Assembly: GCF_022024275.1 (NCBI RefSeq)
Contig: NZ_CP091804.1
Span: 3,366,501-3,430,500 of the forward strand
DNA: 64,000 nucleotides
Reading direction: 5' to 3'
Origin: Sphingopyxis sp. BSN-002
Lineage (GTDB): Bacteria > Pseudomonadota > Alphaproteobacteria > Sphingomonadales > Sphingomonadaceae
Shown: piece after piece, positions 46,206 through 55,042 of the stretch
Layout: each line of letters begins with the position of its first letter
Position numbering within the stretch: the stretch's first letter is position 1
Notes under the pieces: generated by a model
Told to the model about the DNA's origin: nothing
Seen by the model: the letters and a program-made list of their open reading frames with translations, nothing else
Database searches by the model: none
Program-made: the position numbers and the translations under genes

Positions 46206-47597
46206 TTACGGTACCCGCTTCACCGGTGGCACCAGCCAGCTTCCGTCGGTCGCGCGGCGCTGCGGGAGATACAGCCGCAGGTTCATCGTGAACGGGCCGG
46301 CGGGGGCGGGGAGCCAGTTGGCTTCCTTGTCGGCGCCCGGCGAGGCGTTCTGGATGTAGAGGTCGAGCGAGCCGTCGGGGTTGAAGGCCAGCTTGTTGCG
46401 GTCGCCGATCGCGAAGCGATTGATCGGGTTCGCGACGAAGAACTGGTCGGCGCCATACATGGTCAGCGACCAGAAGGCATCGGCGGGCGGAATCTGGTCC
46501 TTTTCGAAGTGCAGGACATAGTTCGAAGCGCCGTTGAGCGGCTTGCCGTCGCTGTCGACGGGCGCCATCGGATAGATGGCTTCCTCGGGCGGCAGCGCAC
46601 CAAGGCCGGCGAAGCCGATGAAGGCGCGTTGCAGATAGTCGTTGCCATAGACGCCGATATTGGCGCCCATCGAGCCCCAGCCGTTGCGGGTGAGGGGGAT
46701 CGCCTTGCGGCGGTTCACGATGCGCGGATAGGCTTCGGCGGCGGCGCGGGCGAGGCCGCGCTGGACGGCGGGATCGGCCTTCGACAGGTCGAAGCTCTGC
46801 CCCGGCACGATGCCGAGGCGTTCCATCCGCAGCACGATCGAATTGTCGCTGGCGTGCGGCGGGTTGCGTTTCATCAGTTCGGCAAAGGTGGCGAAAAAGG
46901 CCTGCGGTGCCATTTGCGCGACCTGATCGACCGGCGGGGTCTTCATGTCGACCGACAGGTCCGCCTGCGGCGCCGCGAACACCGGGCTGGGCTTGCCCCA
47001 TCCGGACAACGGCATCGCCCACAGCCCCTTCTGGAGCGCGTGGACATGGTCATAGTCGGCGGGCCCGTTCGTCTGGATGCGGCCGATGATCCAGCCCATT
47101 TCGGTCGGGCTGCGCACCATCCGCATCCCGTCGGGCAGCTTGCCCTGCCAGTGCGGGCCGACGATCGCGACGGTGCCGCCTTCATTGCCCGTCGTCCGGG
47201 TGCCGAGCGTTGCGAAGACATCGGTCCACATGTCCATCAACGGGATGACATGATAGCGGCCCTGCGTGTTCGGCAGCTTCAGGATCAGCGGTTCCTTGCC
47301 GACGTCGAACCACAGCGAGGAATAGAGCGTGTCGGCGTTGGGCCGCACGACATCCTTGAACGTCGCGTCGGGGTAGGATTGCATGTTCGCGAACCGGTTG
47401 ACCGGCGCGCGGAGGCGGCCGGGAACGCCGGCGTTGGTCGATACCCGCCGCGTCGTTTCCATCAGGACCAGCGGATAGGCATAGGTATAGGCCTCGATGC
47501 CGATCGCATAGGCTTCGTCTTCGGTGACCGGGGCGGCGGTGGCCGGGCCGGCCACAAAGGCGGCGACCATCGCAAAAAGGGCAAGCAGGCTCTTCAT
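46206..47597 (-). CDS. DUF1254/DUF1214 domain-containing secreted protein
   Basis: A 463-residue protein with signal MKSLLALFAMVAAFVAGPATA. The N-terminal DUF1254 part contains YTYAYPLVLMETTRR and VRPNADTLYSSLWFDV; the C-terminal DUF1214 part contains NPINRFAIGDRNKLAFNPDGSLDLYIQ and ANWLPAPAGPFTMNLRLYLP. These paired domains form beta-rich secreted proteins of unknown activity. GGAG precedes the start. Divergent from a Crp-type regulator (131 bp between starts), which may control it. Confidence 0.92.
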   Translation of the reverse strand: MKSLLALFAMVAAFVAGPATAAPVTEDEAYAIGIEAYTYAYPLVLMETTRRVSTNAGVPGRLRAPVNRFANMQSYPDATFKDVVRPNADTLYSSLWFDVGKEPLILKLPNTQGRYHVIPLMDMWTDVFATLGTRTTGNEGGTVAIVGPHWQGKLPDGMRMVRSPTEMGWIIGRIQTNGPADYDHVHALQKGLWAMPLSGWGKPSPVFAAPQADLSVDMKTPPVDQVAQMAPQAFFATFAELMKRNPPHASDNSIVLRMERLGIVPGQSFDLSKADPAVQRGLARAAAEAYPRIVNRRKAIPLTRNGWGSMGANIGVYGNDYLQRAFIGFAGLGALPPEEAIYPMAPVDSDGKPLNGASNYVLHFEKDQIPPADAFWSLTMYGADQFFVANPINRFAIGDRNKLAFNPDGSLDLYIQNASPGADKEANWLPAPAGPFTMNLRLYLPQRRATDGSWLVPPVKRVP

Positions 47598-47728
47598 CGC
47601 ATGCGACTCCTGAAAAGGGGACTGCGGCGCGTTAGATGGAGCGCCGCCGCCAGTCTGTCATCCGGCCGACAATCTCTTGGGAATTTTCCCGGGTACGCGT
47701 AAGGCCGGAAACGGGAGGAGCGGCGGTT

Positions 47729-48448
47729 ATGGCGACACGGCCCGGGGCATGGTCGCAGGGCGAGCGGCAGGAGATACTGCGCCGCTGTCCGCTCTTTGCA
47801 GGCTGGCCCGATGCGCCGATAGCCGACCTCGCGGCCATAGCGCGCGCAGAGCACTATCCGCGCGGCGCCGAAATCTATGCGCAAGACCCCGAAAAACGCG
47901 AGGCCTTCGTCATTGCGTCGGGCGGGGTCGAGGTCAGCCGCGGATCCGCGGCAGGCAAGAAATTCGTCCTGAGCGTGCAGGGGCCGCCCGAAATCCTCGC
48001 GATCGTCCGCCTGCTCGCCGCGCCGCCGATCCATTATGTGTATAGCGCCTATGAGGACAGCGTGCTGCTGCACCTGCCGTGCGACGGTCTGACCGCGATC
48101 CTCGACGCCCACCCGATCCTGTGGCGCGACGTCGCCTTGTTGATGTGTGCGCGGCACGGCGACAGCCTGCGCCAGCTCAACGACCAGAAGCTCGGCTCGC
48201 TCGATCAGCGGATGGCCGCGACGCTCGCCGACCTTGCGCGCCTTCACGGTGTCGCCGGCGCGGCTGGGACCGAGCTTGGCCTCCGCCTGCCGCAGGAGCA
48301 ATTGGGGGCGATGCTGGGGGTGACGCGGCAGAGCGTCAACAAGCTGCTGCGCGGCTTCGAGGAGGCAGGAGTGATCGCGGTCGATTACAATCGCATCACG
48401 ATCCGCGATCCGGCCGCGCTGGACAGGATCGCGGCGCGGCACGACTGA
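47729..48448 (+). CDS. Crp/Fnr family transcriptional regulator
   Basis: A 239-residue regulator: N-terminal cyclic-nucleotide-binding fold (about 15-135, HYPRGAEIYAQDPEKREAFVIASGGVEVSR), then a long dimer helix and a winged HTH with LPQEQLGAMLGVTRQSVNKLLRGFEEAGVI (about 189-218). No Cys cluster of the Fnr type is visible, so it is not an obvious oxygen sensor; the cAMP Arg/Glu pattern is also unclear. The ATG at 47729 has GGGAGGAG upstream. Divergent from the DUF1254 gene. Confidence 0.9.
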   Translation: MATRPGAWSQGERQEILRRCPLFAGWPDAPIADLAAIARAEHYPRGAEIYAQDPEKREAFVIASGGVEVSRGSAAGKKFVLSVQGPPEILAIVRLLAAPPIHYVYSAYEDSVLLHLPCDGLTAILDAHPILWRDVALLMCARHGDSLRQLNDQKLGSLDQRMAATLADLARLHGVAGAAGTELGLRLPQEQLGAMLGVTRQSVNKLLRGFEEAGVIAVDYNRITIRDPAALDRIAARHD

Positions 48449-48570
48449 TCCTCGATCGGATTGTCCTTTCCCCTGAACGGTTTGCCTTGCGGGGCAGGAA
48501 CGTTGGCGCTCTTCCGTCCGTTTCTCCTGCACGAGGCTGCTCCCCCGCCTCGATAGCAAGGAGAACCCCT

Positions 48571-48753
48571 GTGGGTGAACTGAAAGACAAAGCCAAAGGC
48601 CTCGCCAACGAAGCCGCCGGCAATGCGAAGCAGGCGATCGGCAAGGCGACCGACAACGAACGCCTGCGCGTCGAAGGCGAAGCGCAGGAACGCAAGGGCG
48701 AAGCCCAGAACCTGAAGGGCAAGGTCGAAGGCGCGCTCGGCAACAAGATCTGA
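48571..48753 (+). CDS. CsbD family stress-response protein
   Basis: A 60-residue hydrophilic protein rich in Lys, Glu, Gly and Ala: GELKDKAKGLANEAAGNAKQ then AIGKATDNERLRVEGEAQ and GKVEGALGNKI, the CsbD pattern. Members are abundant small cytosolic proteins induced by general stress. It starts at GTG 48571, with AAGGAG 8 nt upstream. Followed by a strong terminator. Confidence 0.9.
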   Translation: MGELKDKAKGLANEAAGNAKQAIGKATDNERLRVEGEAQERKGEAQNLKGKVEGALGNKI

Positions 48754-48771
48754 CGCGTTTCGTCGCGCATG

Positions 48772-48809
48772 AAAAAGGCCCCGGGGTTCCCTCTCCCCGG
48801 GGCCTTTTT
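48772..48809. terminator. bidirectional Rho-independent terminator
   Basis: GGCCCCGGGG (48777-48786) and CCCCGGGGCC (48795-48804) form a perfect 10-bp stem with an A run before and TTTTT after, between the CsbD gene and the convergent lipoprotein gene. Confidence 0.92.
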
Positions 48810-48830
48810 CACTGTGTTCGTTGTGAGGGT

Positions 48831-49577
48831 TTATTTGCCTCCGGAAGCCACCAGGTCGACGTCGGTCATCCCGCCGTCGCGGCGCAGCATCACGACAAAG
48901 GCGAGATCGCCTTTCGTGCCGCCGAGCATATGCTCGTCGCCCTTGACGCGGTGATCGCTGGTATAGCCGGCGCGGATTGCCATCGTGTGGTAATAGTCGA
49001 GTACCGCCTGCATCGAGGCTGCAGTCTGGAAATTCACGACGCGGATGTTGCACTTGCCGCCGGCGACGCCCGCGGCCTCGCGCAGCGTCGCGCGCGGATA
49101 GACCTTGAACGCGGCCGGCAGGCGATCGGCCCAGGCATTGCCATAGGTCAGCTTGGCGTCGCAGCTGCCTTTTTGCTGGTCGCGGGCGAGCGCGCCGATC
49201 GTGACCGGACGCTTGCCGCAATTGCCGTCGCAATTTTCCTCGAAGGGCAGGGCTTTCGGCGCGGCGAGCAGCTTGCCCGCAGCCTGCGCGGCAGCGGCTT
49301 CGGCCGCGGTCGCCGCCTTGCCGCCGGCAACGCCCGGAACGCCGCCGTCGACCGGCTTGTTCCCCGGCCCCACGGCATTCTTGTTCGCCTGACCCGTCAG
49401 TTTCGGGTCGACCATGATCTTGTCCTCGAGCGCGCCCTTGACCGCCGGATCGGCATTGGTCAGGCCGTCGTCGAGCGGCGCGAGATCGGCCTTGGCGTCA
49501 GGATTATCGCGGCAGCCCGCAAGCGGCGCGGTCGCAATCAGCAAACCGGCAACCAGCCATTTTCCCCGCACGATCAT
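48831..49577 (-). CDS. putative lipoprotein of unknown function
   Basis: A 248-residue protein with a lipoprotein signal MIVRGKWLVAGLLIATAPLAGC, the lipobox being Pro-Leu-Ala-Gly-Cys (Cys22). A low-complexity Ala/Gly linker (about 82-105) leads to a C-terminal domain with CDGNCGKRPVTIGALARDQQ and DYYHTMAIRAGYTSDHRVKGDEHMLGG. The latter resembles small periplasmic domains that bind ligands, but no family is recognised. The start at 49577 is fixed by the signal. Likely on the periplasmic face of a membrane. Confidence 0.8.
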   Translation of the reverse strand: MIVRGKWLVAGLLIATAPLAGCRDNPDAKADLAPLDDGLTNADPAVKGALEDKIMVDPKLTGQANKNAVGPGNKPVDGGVPGVAGGKAATAAEAAAAQAAGKLLAAPKALPFEENCDGNCGKRPVTIGALARDQQKGSCDAKLTYGNAWADRLPAAFKVYPRATLREAAGVAGGKCNIRVVNFQTAASMQAVLDYYHTMAIRAGYTSDHRVKGDEHMLGGTKGDLAFVVMLRRDGGMTDVDLVASGGK

Positions 49578-49663
49578 AGCTAACACTCCCTTAATATCGC
49601 CCCCGGAATGCCCGATCCTGGTTAAAAAGGCCCAAATAAAATGCGTTAACGGGTAAGACTTTG

Positions 49664-50110
49664 TTAGCCGAAAACTGTGCCGGAGCGAGACGGAATCAGC
49701 CCGGGCGCCGTGCGGATGAGCCGCGAGGTCTCGACGGCGGCCTGCCGGTGGACCACCGCCTGGCGATAGACGGGGTCGGTCACCATCTCCATGAACGCGC
49801 CGCTGTTTGGATATTCGGCGACGAACATCGCGTCCCATTTTTCGCCATCGGGGCCGATGACCATTGCCTCCATCGACCCGCGCCAGACGATGCTGCCACC
49901 GACGCGCTGGAAGACGGCGCCGCTGTCGGTGCCGTAATTGGCATAGGCTTCGGCGCCGCTGAGACCGGCGCCCGCGAGCGGGTGATCGGCGGGATAGGTC
50001 GCCTTGTCCTTGAAGCGGACGAGGTTGAGCATGTGGATCTTCGTGTCGCGGGGCAGCGCCTTGAAGGCGTCGAATTGAGTGCGTTCGGGGTCTATGTGAT
50101 GATCGCTCAC
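49664..50110 (-). CDS. DUF1330 domain-containing protein
   Basis: A 148-residue protein with a ferredoxin-like alpha/beta barrel pattern: KIHMLNLVRFKDKATYP, GLSGAEAYANYGTDSGAVFQRVGGSIVWRG and WDAMFVAEYPNSGAFMEMVTDPVY, all typical of DUF1330. Function unknown, possibly a small-molecule oxygenase or isomerase relative. A GTG start at 50110 overlaps the TGA of the upstream acetyltransferase (GTGA), so the two are coupled. Confidence 0.88.
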   Translation of the reverse strand: MSDHHIDPERTQFDAFKALPRDTKIHMLNLVRFKDKATYPADHPLAGAGLSGAEAYANYGTDSGAVFQRVGGSIVWRGSMEAMVIGPDGEKWDAMFVAEYPNSGAFMEMVTDPVYRQAVVHRQAAVETSRLIRTAPGLIPSRSGTVFG

Positions 50111-50658
50111 GGCAGGAACTCCTTGCGTTTTATCCGCCACTGGTCGGCGGTCTGGCGCCAAGCGTCGACGGGTGCATCCTGAAACGGCGCGGGCAGGCGG
50201 GTCGGGCCGCTGTTCGTTGCACCCAGCCGCTGCGCGAGCGCCTGCGAACGCGTGTTGTCCGGATCGATGCAATGGAGAAAGTCGGGCCATTTCAGGAATT
50301 CGACCGCAAAATCGCAGGCTGCCACCGCGCCTTCGAAGGCATAGCCCTTGCCCGCGAACTTCGCCCGGACGCCATAGGCAATCTCGTGCCCCGGCCAGCC
50401 GTCGGGTTCCCACGGCCCGAGGCGGCCGACCCATTCGCCGGTGTCGCGCTCGATCACCGAGAACATCGAATAGCCGCGGATGTGCCAGGCTCCGGCGAGC
50501 GTACACCACAGCCGCCATGCCGAGGCGCGCGGGCAGGCGCCGCCGATAAAGCGCATCGTCTCTTCCTCGGCGCACATTGCGGCGAAGCCATCGAAATCTT
50601 CGGCGGCGGGCGGGCGCAGGATCAGCCGTTCGGTGACGAGCAGGGGGCCGTTCAACAT
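50107..50658 (-). CDS. GNAT family N-acetyltransferase (RimJ/RimL-like)
   Basis: A 183-residue acetyltransferase_3 protein: LLVTERLILRPPAAEDFDGFAAM at the N-terminus, WVGRLGPWEPDGWPGHEIAYGV in the middle, and RAKFAGKGYAFEGAVAACDFA as the acetyl-CoA loop, with the loop Gly-x-Gly partly degenerate. HCIDPDNTRSQALAQRLGA is the usual C-terminal motif. It probably acetylates an alpha-amine. Coupled to the DUF1330 gene. Confidence 0.9.
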   Translation of the reverse strand: MLNGPLLVTERLILRPPAAEDFDGFAAMCAEEETMRFIGGACPRASAWRLWCTLAGAWHIRGYSMFSVIERDTGEWVGRLGPWEPDGWPGHEIAYGVRAKFAGKGYAFEGAVAACDFAVEFLKWPDFLHCIDPDNTRSQALAQRLGATNSGPTRLPAPFQDAPVDAWRQTADQWRIKRKEFLP

Positions 50659-50729
50659 ATTCTCTCTCCCGCAGCGGTTGGCCGATGCTTCTGCGGGAAC
50701 CGGCGCGGCGGGGCAAGCCGGATATGGTT

Positions 50730-50759
50730 GAGGGCGCCGACCTTCCGGTCGGCGCCCTC
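50730..50759. terminator. perfect 13-bp hairpin, terminator-like without a T run
   Basis: GAGGGCGCCGACC (50730-50742), TTCC, GGTCGGCGCCCTC (50747-50759). It is stable enough to end transcription from the minus-strand gene at 50843, but no T tract follows on either strand, so Rho-independent termination is unproven. Confidence 0.5.
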
Positions 50760-50768
50760 GCCATCACA

Positions 50769-50803
50769 TGGTGCAGGTGGAGGGGTCTCGAACCCACACC
50801 TGC
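50769..50803 (-). ncRNA. tRNA-like acceptor/T-arm minihelix with encoded CCA
   Basis: Read on the minus strand: GCAGGTG (50803-50797), then T, GGG, a canonical T loop TTCGAGA (50792-50786), CCCCTC, CACCTGC (50779-50773) and ACCA (50772-50769). The two outer 7-mers are perfectly complementary, so the element is exactly the acceptor stem plus T arm of a tRNA, with no D or anticodon arm. It may be a remnant of a tRNA or tmRNA 3' end used as an attachment site, or a small structured RNA. It lies just beyond the stop of the glycine-zipper gene. Confidence 0.45.
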
Positions 50804-50819
50804 GACGGTTTTCTGTCGC

Positions 50820-50864
50820 TTAGCGGCAGCGGTACTTGTCCCTTAGCGGCAGCGGTACTTGTCC
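50820..50864. repeat. 23-bp tandem duplication of a gene's 3' end
   Basis: The last coding bases and stop of the glycine-zipper gene (50843-50864) are repeated immediately downstream at 50820-50841 with a period of 23 bp, including a second TAA. It looks like a recent slippage or integration scar. Confidence 0.8.
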
Positions 50865-51241
50865 TTATCGATCTCGCGGCCGAGCAGCGCACCGCCGGCG
50901 GCGCCGAGCACCGTGCCGAGCAGCTTGTCGCCGTTGCCCGCGATCTCGTGACCGGCAAGGCCGCCGACAGCGCCGCCGATCAGCAGGCCGGTGGTGCCAT
51001 TATCCTTCTTGCAGCGATAACGGCCGTCGTTGCCGCGCCAGATCCGCGTGTTCGAATTCACGCGCTGGTCGCGCGAGGCGTAATAGCGGCGATCCTTCTT
51101 GCGATAGAAATTCGCATCGGTGTCGGCCTTGCTGTAGCCCTGCGCGGGAGCGGCGGTCGACAGGCCCGCATAGGCCGGGGCGGTGCCGACGACGCTTGCC
51201 GCGACGAACATGCCCATCAGGCCTTTGGTGAGAATACGCAT
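50843..51241 (-). CDS. glycine zipper 2TM domain-containing protein
   Basis: A 132-residue exported protein: signal MRILTKGLMGMFVAASVVGTAPAYA, a basic Tyr/Arg/Asn-rich middle (FYRKKDRRYYASRDQR), and a glycine zipper GLLIGGAVGGLAGHEIAGNGDKLLGTVLGAAGGALLGREI in outline (about 85-124). Such proteins insert two Gly-rich helices into the outer membrane, like SlyB/17 kDa antigens, but no lipobox Cys is present. The stop lies inside a 23-bp tandem duplication. AAAGGATAAAAAG precedes the start. Confidence 0.85.
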   Translation of the reverse strand: MRILTKGLMGMFVAASVVGTAPAYAGLSTAAPAQGYSKADTDANFYRKKDRRYYASRDQRVNSNTRIWRGNDGRYRCKKDNGTTGLLIGGAVGGLAGHEIAGNGDKLLGTVLGAAGGALLGREIDKDKYRCR

Positions 51242-51421
51242 CTTTTTATCCTTTCCTGGTATCGGCACCTCATCCCTTCCGGGACCGGGCGCTTCGAACG
51301 GGAAAACGAGCCGGGTAGCCGACCCGTTGCATGAACCTCGGGCAACAAGACGAAGCGAGCGTATCCGTCGACGAACCGAAAGGCCCTTGAAGGGTGGGCG
51401 CGGCCATGCGACATAGGGCGC

Positions 51422-51643
51422 ATGCTCAACATCACCTCGATCGTCATCGGCATTATCGCACTGATTCTGGCCGTTTTCGCGTTCATCCCGCTGCTTGGCT
51501 GGGCGAACTGGGTGATCATTCCGTTCGCCGTCGTGGGGCTCGCGCTCGGCGCAATGTCCGACCGCACCGCGGGACGGAACCTCAATATCGTCGTCATCGT
51601 CATCGGCGTCGTCCGCCTGATGCTCGGCGGCGGCATCATCTGA
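51422..51643 (+). CDS. small hydrophobic membrane protein
   Basis: A 73-residue protein consisting mainly of two or three hydrophobic helices (NITSIVIGIIALILAVFAFIP, NWVIIPFAVVGLALG and NIVVIVIGVVRLMLGGGII) separated by DRTAGRN. Not recognised as a named family. Residue pattern and position argue for a real gene, although the ribosome site is weak. It lies 19 bp ahead of rarD on the same strand. Confidence 0.65.
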   Translation: MLNITSIVIGIIALILAVFAFIPLLGWANWVIIPFAVVGLALGAMSDRTAGRNLNIVVIVIGVVRLMLGGGII

Positions 51644-51662
51644 TCCGGAACGGCGTACCGCC

Positions 51663-52580
51663 ATGGCGACGACACCGGCCCCCGCGGGGAGCCATCAGGG
51701 CGGGCTGCCCTATGCCCTCGCGGCCTATGGCATCTGGGGCTTCGTCCCGCTGTTCTTCAAGCTGCTGACGAGCGTCCCGCCGGCCGAGGTGCTGGCGCAG
51801 CGCATCGTCTGGTCGCTGCCGCTGTGCTTCGTGATCATGGCGTTCCGGCGGCAGATCGGCGACTATCTGATCGCGCTCAAGGACTGGAAGACGTTGCGGC
51901 TGCTGCTCGCGAGCTCGGTGCTGATCGCGGTCAACTGGCTCGTCTATATCTACGCCATCTTCAGCGACCATGTGCTCGCCGCGAGCCTCGGCTATTATCT
52001 CAATCCGCTGGTCAATGTGATGCTGGGGATGGTCTTCCTCGGCGAGCGGCTGTCGCGGTTGCAACTGGTCGCGGTGGTGATCGCCGGGATCGGCGTCGCA
52101 ATCCTGCTCGCGGGCGCGCTCGACACGCTGTGGATCAGCCTGACGCTCGCACTGAGCTTCGGCACCTATGGCCTTATCCGCAAGATCGTGCCGGTGGGCT
52201 CGCTGCCGGGGCTGGCGATCGAGACGACGGTGCTGCTGGTGCCGGCGCTTGTCGCGGCGGGCTATTATCTCTGGATCGGCGACGGGCGCGGTTTCGGGGC
52301 GGAGACTTCGATCAGCCTGTTGCTGATGGCGGGCGGCGTGGTGACCGCGGTGCCGCTGCTGCTGTTTGCGACGGCGGCGCGCAGGATGAGCTACGCTGCG
52401 CTCGGCTTCGTGCAATATCTGGCGCCGAGCATTGCGTTCATCCTCAGCCTGTTCGTGTTCCACGAACCGCTGAAGCCCGCGCAGCTGATCTGTTTCCTGC
52501 TCATATGGGCGAGCATCGCGGTGTTCAGTTTCGACATGTGGCGCAAGATGCGCGCCGACCGGATGATCGAAGTCGCTTAA
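51663..52580 (+). CDS. rarD: EamA family transporter RarD
   Basis: A 305-residue ten-helix DMT-superfamily protein. [19 protein letters not shown] opens it, [15 protein letters not shown] and [38 protein letters not shown] are RarD signatures, as is LQYLAPS-type [13 protein letters not shown] near the end. The substrate is unproven (chloramphenicol sensitivity in Pseudomonas). It ends in a 4-bp tail-to-tail overlap with pyrC. Confidence 0.92.
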   Translation: MATTPAPAGSHQGGLPYALAAYGIWGFVPLFFKLLTSVPPAEVLAQRIVWSLPLCFVIMAFRRQIGDYLIALKDWKTLRLLLASSVLIAVNWLVYIYAIFSDHVLAASLGYYLNPLVNVMLGMVFLGERLSRLQLVAVVIAGIGVAILLAGALDTLWISLTLALSFGTYGLIRKIVPVGSLPGLAIETTVLLVPALVAAGYYLWIGDGRGFGAETSISLLLMAGGVVTAVPLLLFATAARRMSYAALGFVQYLAPSIAFILSLFVFHEPLKPAQLICFLLIWASIAVFSFDMWRKMRADRMIEVA

Positions 52581-53599
52581 ATAAGCCGCCAGCCGAGCGT
52601 TTCGCCGGCATGGAAGGGGACGACTTCGCCGATTGTGCCGGGCACCGCCGTTTCGCCGCGCTCGAGCGTGATCGTACCGCCGTTGAGCGGCAGGCCGTAG
52701 AAGTTCGGGCCATGCTCGCTGGCGAAGCCTTCGAACTTGTCGAGCGCACCTTCCTCGTCGAACACCGCGATATAGGATTCGAGCGCATAGGGGGCGTTGA
52801 AGATGCCTGCGCAGCCGCAGGCGGCTTCCTTGGTGTGCACGGCGTGCGGCGCGCTGTCGGTGCCGAGGAAGAATTTGGGCGAGCCCGACACCGCGGCGGC
52901 GCGCACCGCGAGCCGGTGCTGCTCGCGCTTCGCGACGGGCAGGCAATAGGCGTGCGGGCGGATGCCGCCGACGAGCATCGCGTTACGATTGATGTGGAGA
53001 TGCTGCGGCGTGATCGTCGCGCCGACATTGGCGGGCGCGCTCGTCACGAAATCGACCGCTTCGGACGTGGTGATATGTTCGAAGACGATCTTCAGCTGCG
53101 GCAGCTTTTTGACCAGCGGTGCGAGCGTGCGGTCGATGAACACCGCCTCGCGGTCGAAGATGTCGACGTCATGGTCGGTGACTTCGCCGTGGATGAGCAG
53201 CGGCATGCCGATTTCGGCCATGCGTTCCAGCACGGGCATGATGTTCGCGATATCGGTGACGCCGTGCGCGCTGCCGGTCGTGGCGTGCGCCGGATAGAGC
53301 TTGGCTGCGGTGAAAACGCCTTCGGCGTGGCCGCGGGCCATCTGGTCGGCGTCGCTGTGATCGGTGAGATAGGCGACGATCAGCGGCGTGAAGTCGAGCC
53401 CGGCGGGGACCGCCGCGCGGATGCGGTCGCGGTACGCCGCGCCTTCCTCGGCGGTCGTCACCGGCGGCGACAGGTTCGGCATGATGATCGCGCGGGCGAA
53501 CTGGCGCGCGGTGTAGCGCGCGACATGATCGAGCATCGCGCCGTCGCGAAGGTGAACGTGCCAGTCGTCGGGGCGGCGGATCGTCAGGCGGTCGGTCAT
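52577..53599 (-). CDS. pyrC: dihydroorotase (PyrC, class II)
   Basis: A 340-residue amidohydrolase. [13 protein letters not shown] (about 8-20) supplies two zinc-binding His; [13 protein letters not shown] carries the Lys that is carboxylated; LIHGEVTD and VFEHITT give further His ligands; [10 protein letters not shown] the catalytic Asp. It cyclises carbamoyl aspartate to dihydroorotate in pyrimidine synthesis. The start at 53599 fits the family N-terminus. Convergent with rarD and divergent from ygfZ, with 57 bp between the starts. Confidence 0.97.
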   Translation of the reverse strand: MTDRLTIRRPDDWHVHLRDGAMLDHVARYTARQFARAIIMPNLSPPVTTAEEGAAYRDRIRAAVPAGLDFTPLIVAYLTDHSDADQMARGHAEGVFTAAKLYPAHATTGSAHGVTDIANIMPVLERMAEIGMPLLIHGEVTDHDVDIFDREAVFIDRTLAPLVKKLPQLKIVFEHITTSEAVDFVTSAPANVGATITPQHLHINRNAMLVGGIRPHAYCLPVAKREQHRLAVRAAAVSGSPKFFLGTDSAPHAVHTKEAACGCAGIFNAPYALESYIAVFDEEGALDKFEGFASEHGPNFYGLPLNGGTITLERGETAVPGTIGEVVPFHAGETLGWRLI

Positions 53600-53656
53600 C
53601 GGGAGACTCGTCACTAAGTGGCTTGGTTTTGGCTGGGGCGTCCCTAGATTATCGGC

Positions 53657-54385
53657 ATGGCCAATACCACCCTGAACGACCGCGCGCTCATCCGTCTCTC
53701 GGGCGAGGATGTCCGCGGCTTCCTGCAAGGGCTCGTCACCAACGACGTGTCGGGCAATCTGCCGGTGTGGGCGGCGCTGCTGACCCCGCAGGGGAAGGTG
53801 CTGTTCGATTTCCTGATCTGGGGCGACGAGGAAGACGTCCTGATCGACTGCGAGGCCGAAGCCGCCGAAGCGTTGGCGAAGCGACTAACCCTCTATCGCC
53901 TGCGCCGGGCGATCACGATCGGGCGCGAAGACGGACTCGCCGTGCATTGGGCGAGCGAAGGCGACCTTGGCGTCGTCGATCCGCGGCTCGCCGATCTCGG
54001 CCAGCGCTGGCTCGCGCCCGCCGATGAGGGCGAGGGCGCCGATGCCGGGTGGAAGGCGCACCGGCTGTCGCTGGGCGTCACCGAAGGCCGCGCCGAACTC
54101 GGCGACGGGACGACGCTCTGGCTCGAGTGCAACGCCGCCGAGCTCAACGGGGTCAGCTTTTCAAAAGGCTGTTACGTCGGGCAGGAGAATACTGCGCGGA
54201 TGAACTGGCGGCAAAAGGTCAACCGGCGGCTCGTCGTCGTCCCGATCGCCGATGCGGACGAAAAGCGGCAGGTCGTCGCATGGCCCGACCTCGGCTGGTC
54301 GGTCGAGCATCGCCGTGCCGAGGCAATCGATCCGGCGGCCGCTCCCGCCTGGATGCGCGAAGCGCTCACCTCCCCCGGTTCATGA
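53657..54385 (+). CDS. ygfZ: tRNA-modifying/Fe-S assembly protein YgfZ (folate-binding)
   Basis: A 242-residue GcvT-like protein with the hallmark [16 protein letters not shown] (about 170-185), whose Cys is the functional residue of YgfZ/IBA57. The N-terminus [24 protein letters not shown] is the folate-binding fold start. YgfZ supports assembly or repair of certain Fe-S enzymes such as MiaB. ATG at 53657 fits. Divergent from pyrC. Confidence 0.94.
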   Translation: MANTTLNDRALIRLSGEDVRGFLQGLVTNDVSGNLPVWAALLTPQGKVLFDFLIWGDEEDVLIDCEAEAAEALAKRLTLYRLRRAITIGREDGLAVHWASEGDLGVVDPRLADLGQRWLAPADEGEGADAGWKAHRLSLGVTEGRAELGDGTTLWLECNAAELNGVSFSKGCYVGQENTARMNWRQKVNRRLVVVPIADADEKRQVVAWPDLGWSVEHRRAEAIDPAAAPAWMREALTSPGS

Positions 54386-54417
54386 CAGATGCAGGCAGGC
54401 ATGATAGTCTGCCGGCC

Positions 54418-55008
54418 ATGCGCGCTCTGTTGACCTTGTCGGCGCTTGCCGCCGTCTTCGCCTCGCCGGCGCTTGCCGCCGAAACCCCGCTGGTTCCCGT
54501 CGCACCGGAAGAGGCGTCAGCGCCTGCGCCGTTAGCGCCGCTTGCTCCGGATTCCCCGTGGACGGAACGGTTTGCGGCTGCGGCCGATGAATTGCTGCCC
54601 GCGCTTCGTTCGGGCGATGAAAGCCGCTGGGCGCCGCTGCTGGGCGGTCAATGGCTCGCGGTGTCCGAGCGCGAGCGCGTCCGGGCCCTGTTGAACGACC
54701 GGCACAGCCCGTTCCGCCATGCGCTGTTTGCAAGGGGGTTTACCCATCGCAGGATCCTGGGTTGGGCGCCGGCAACGCTGACCGCCGAAGAGCAGGCGGC
54801 GATCGCGGCGCGGCCGGAGGCGGAGGCCATCGTCTGCTGGTCCTCGTCCGGCGACAGCCAGTGGCCGGCGACCGCCGTCGAGGCCGACAATGCGCCCGGG
54901 CGGCCCTATGCATGTGCGCGGATCACCTACAGCATCCGGGGTGACGCGCCGACATGGCGGGCGTTCATCGAGCAGTCGCCGGGTGATCGCGACATTCCGC
55001 GCACTTAA
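54418..55008 (+). CDS. secreted hypothetical protein
   Basis: A 196-residue protein with a signal sequence MRALLTLSALAAVFASPALA, a Pro/Ala-rich linker (about 22-45) and a globular part: FAAAADELLPALRSGDESRWAPLLGG, RVRALLNDRHSPFRHALFARGF, and IVCWSSSGDSQWPATAVEAD with a later RPYACARITYSIRG whose Cys could pair with the first. No family recognised. The start at 54418 defines the signal peptide; longer in-frame readings run back into ygfZ. It precedes the retropepsin-like gene by 34 bp. Confidence 0.75.
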   Translation: MRALLTLSALAAVFASPALAAETPLVPVAPEEASAPAPLAPLAPDSPWTERFAAAADELLPALRSGDESRWAPLLGGQWLAVSERERVRALLNDRHSPFRHALFARGFTHRRILGWAPATLTAEEQAAIAARPEAEAIVCWSSSGDSQWPATAVEADNAPGRPYACARITYSIRGDAPTWRAFIEQSPGDRDIPRT

Positions 55009-55042
55009 CCATTCCCCAACCACCCGCCGCTAGAATGTGCCC

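Noticed and set aside
50769..50865. Complete tmRNA (ssrA) gene on the minus strand
   Set aside because: Only an acceptor/T-arm-like end is present; no tag-peptide reading frame or pseudoknot-sized region fits between the flanking protein genes.
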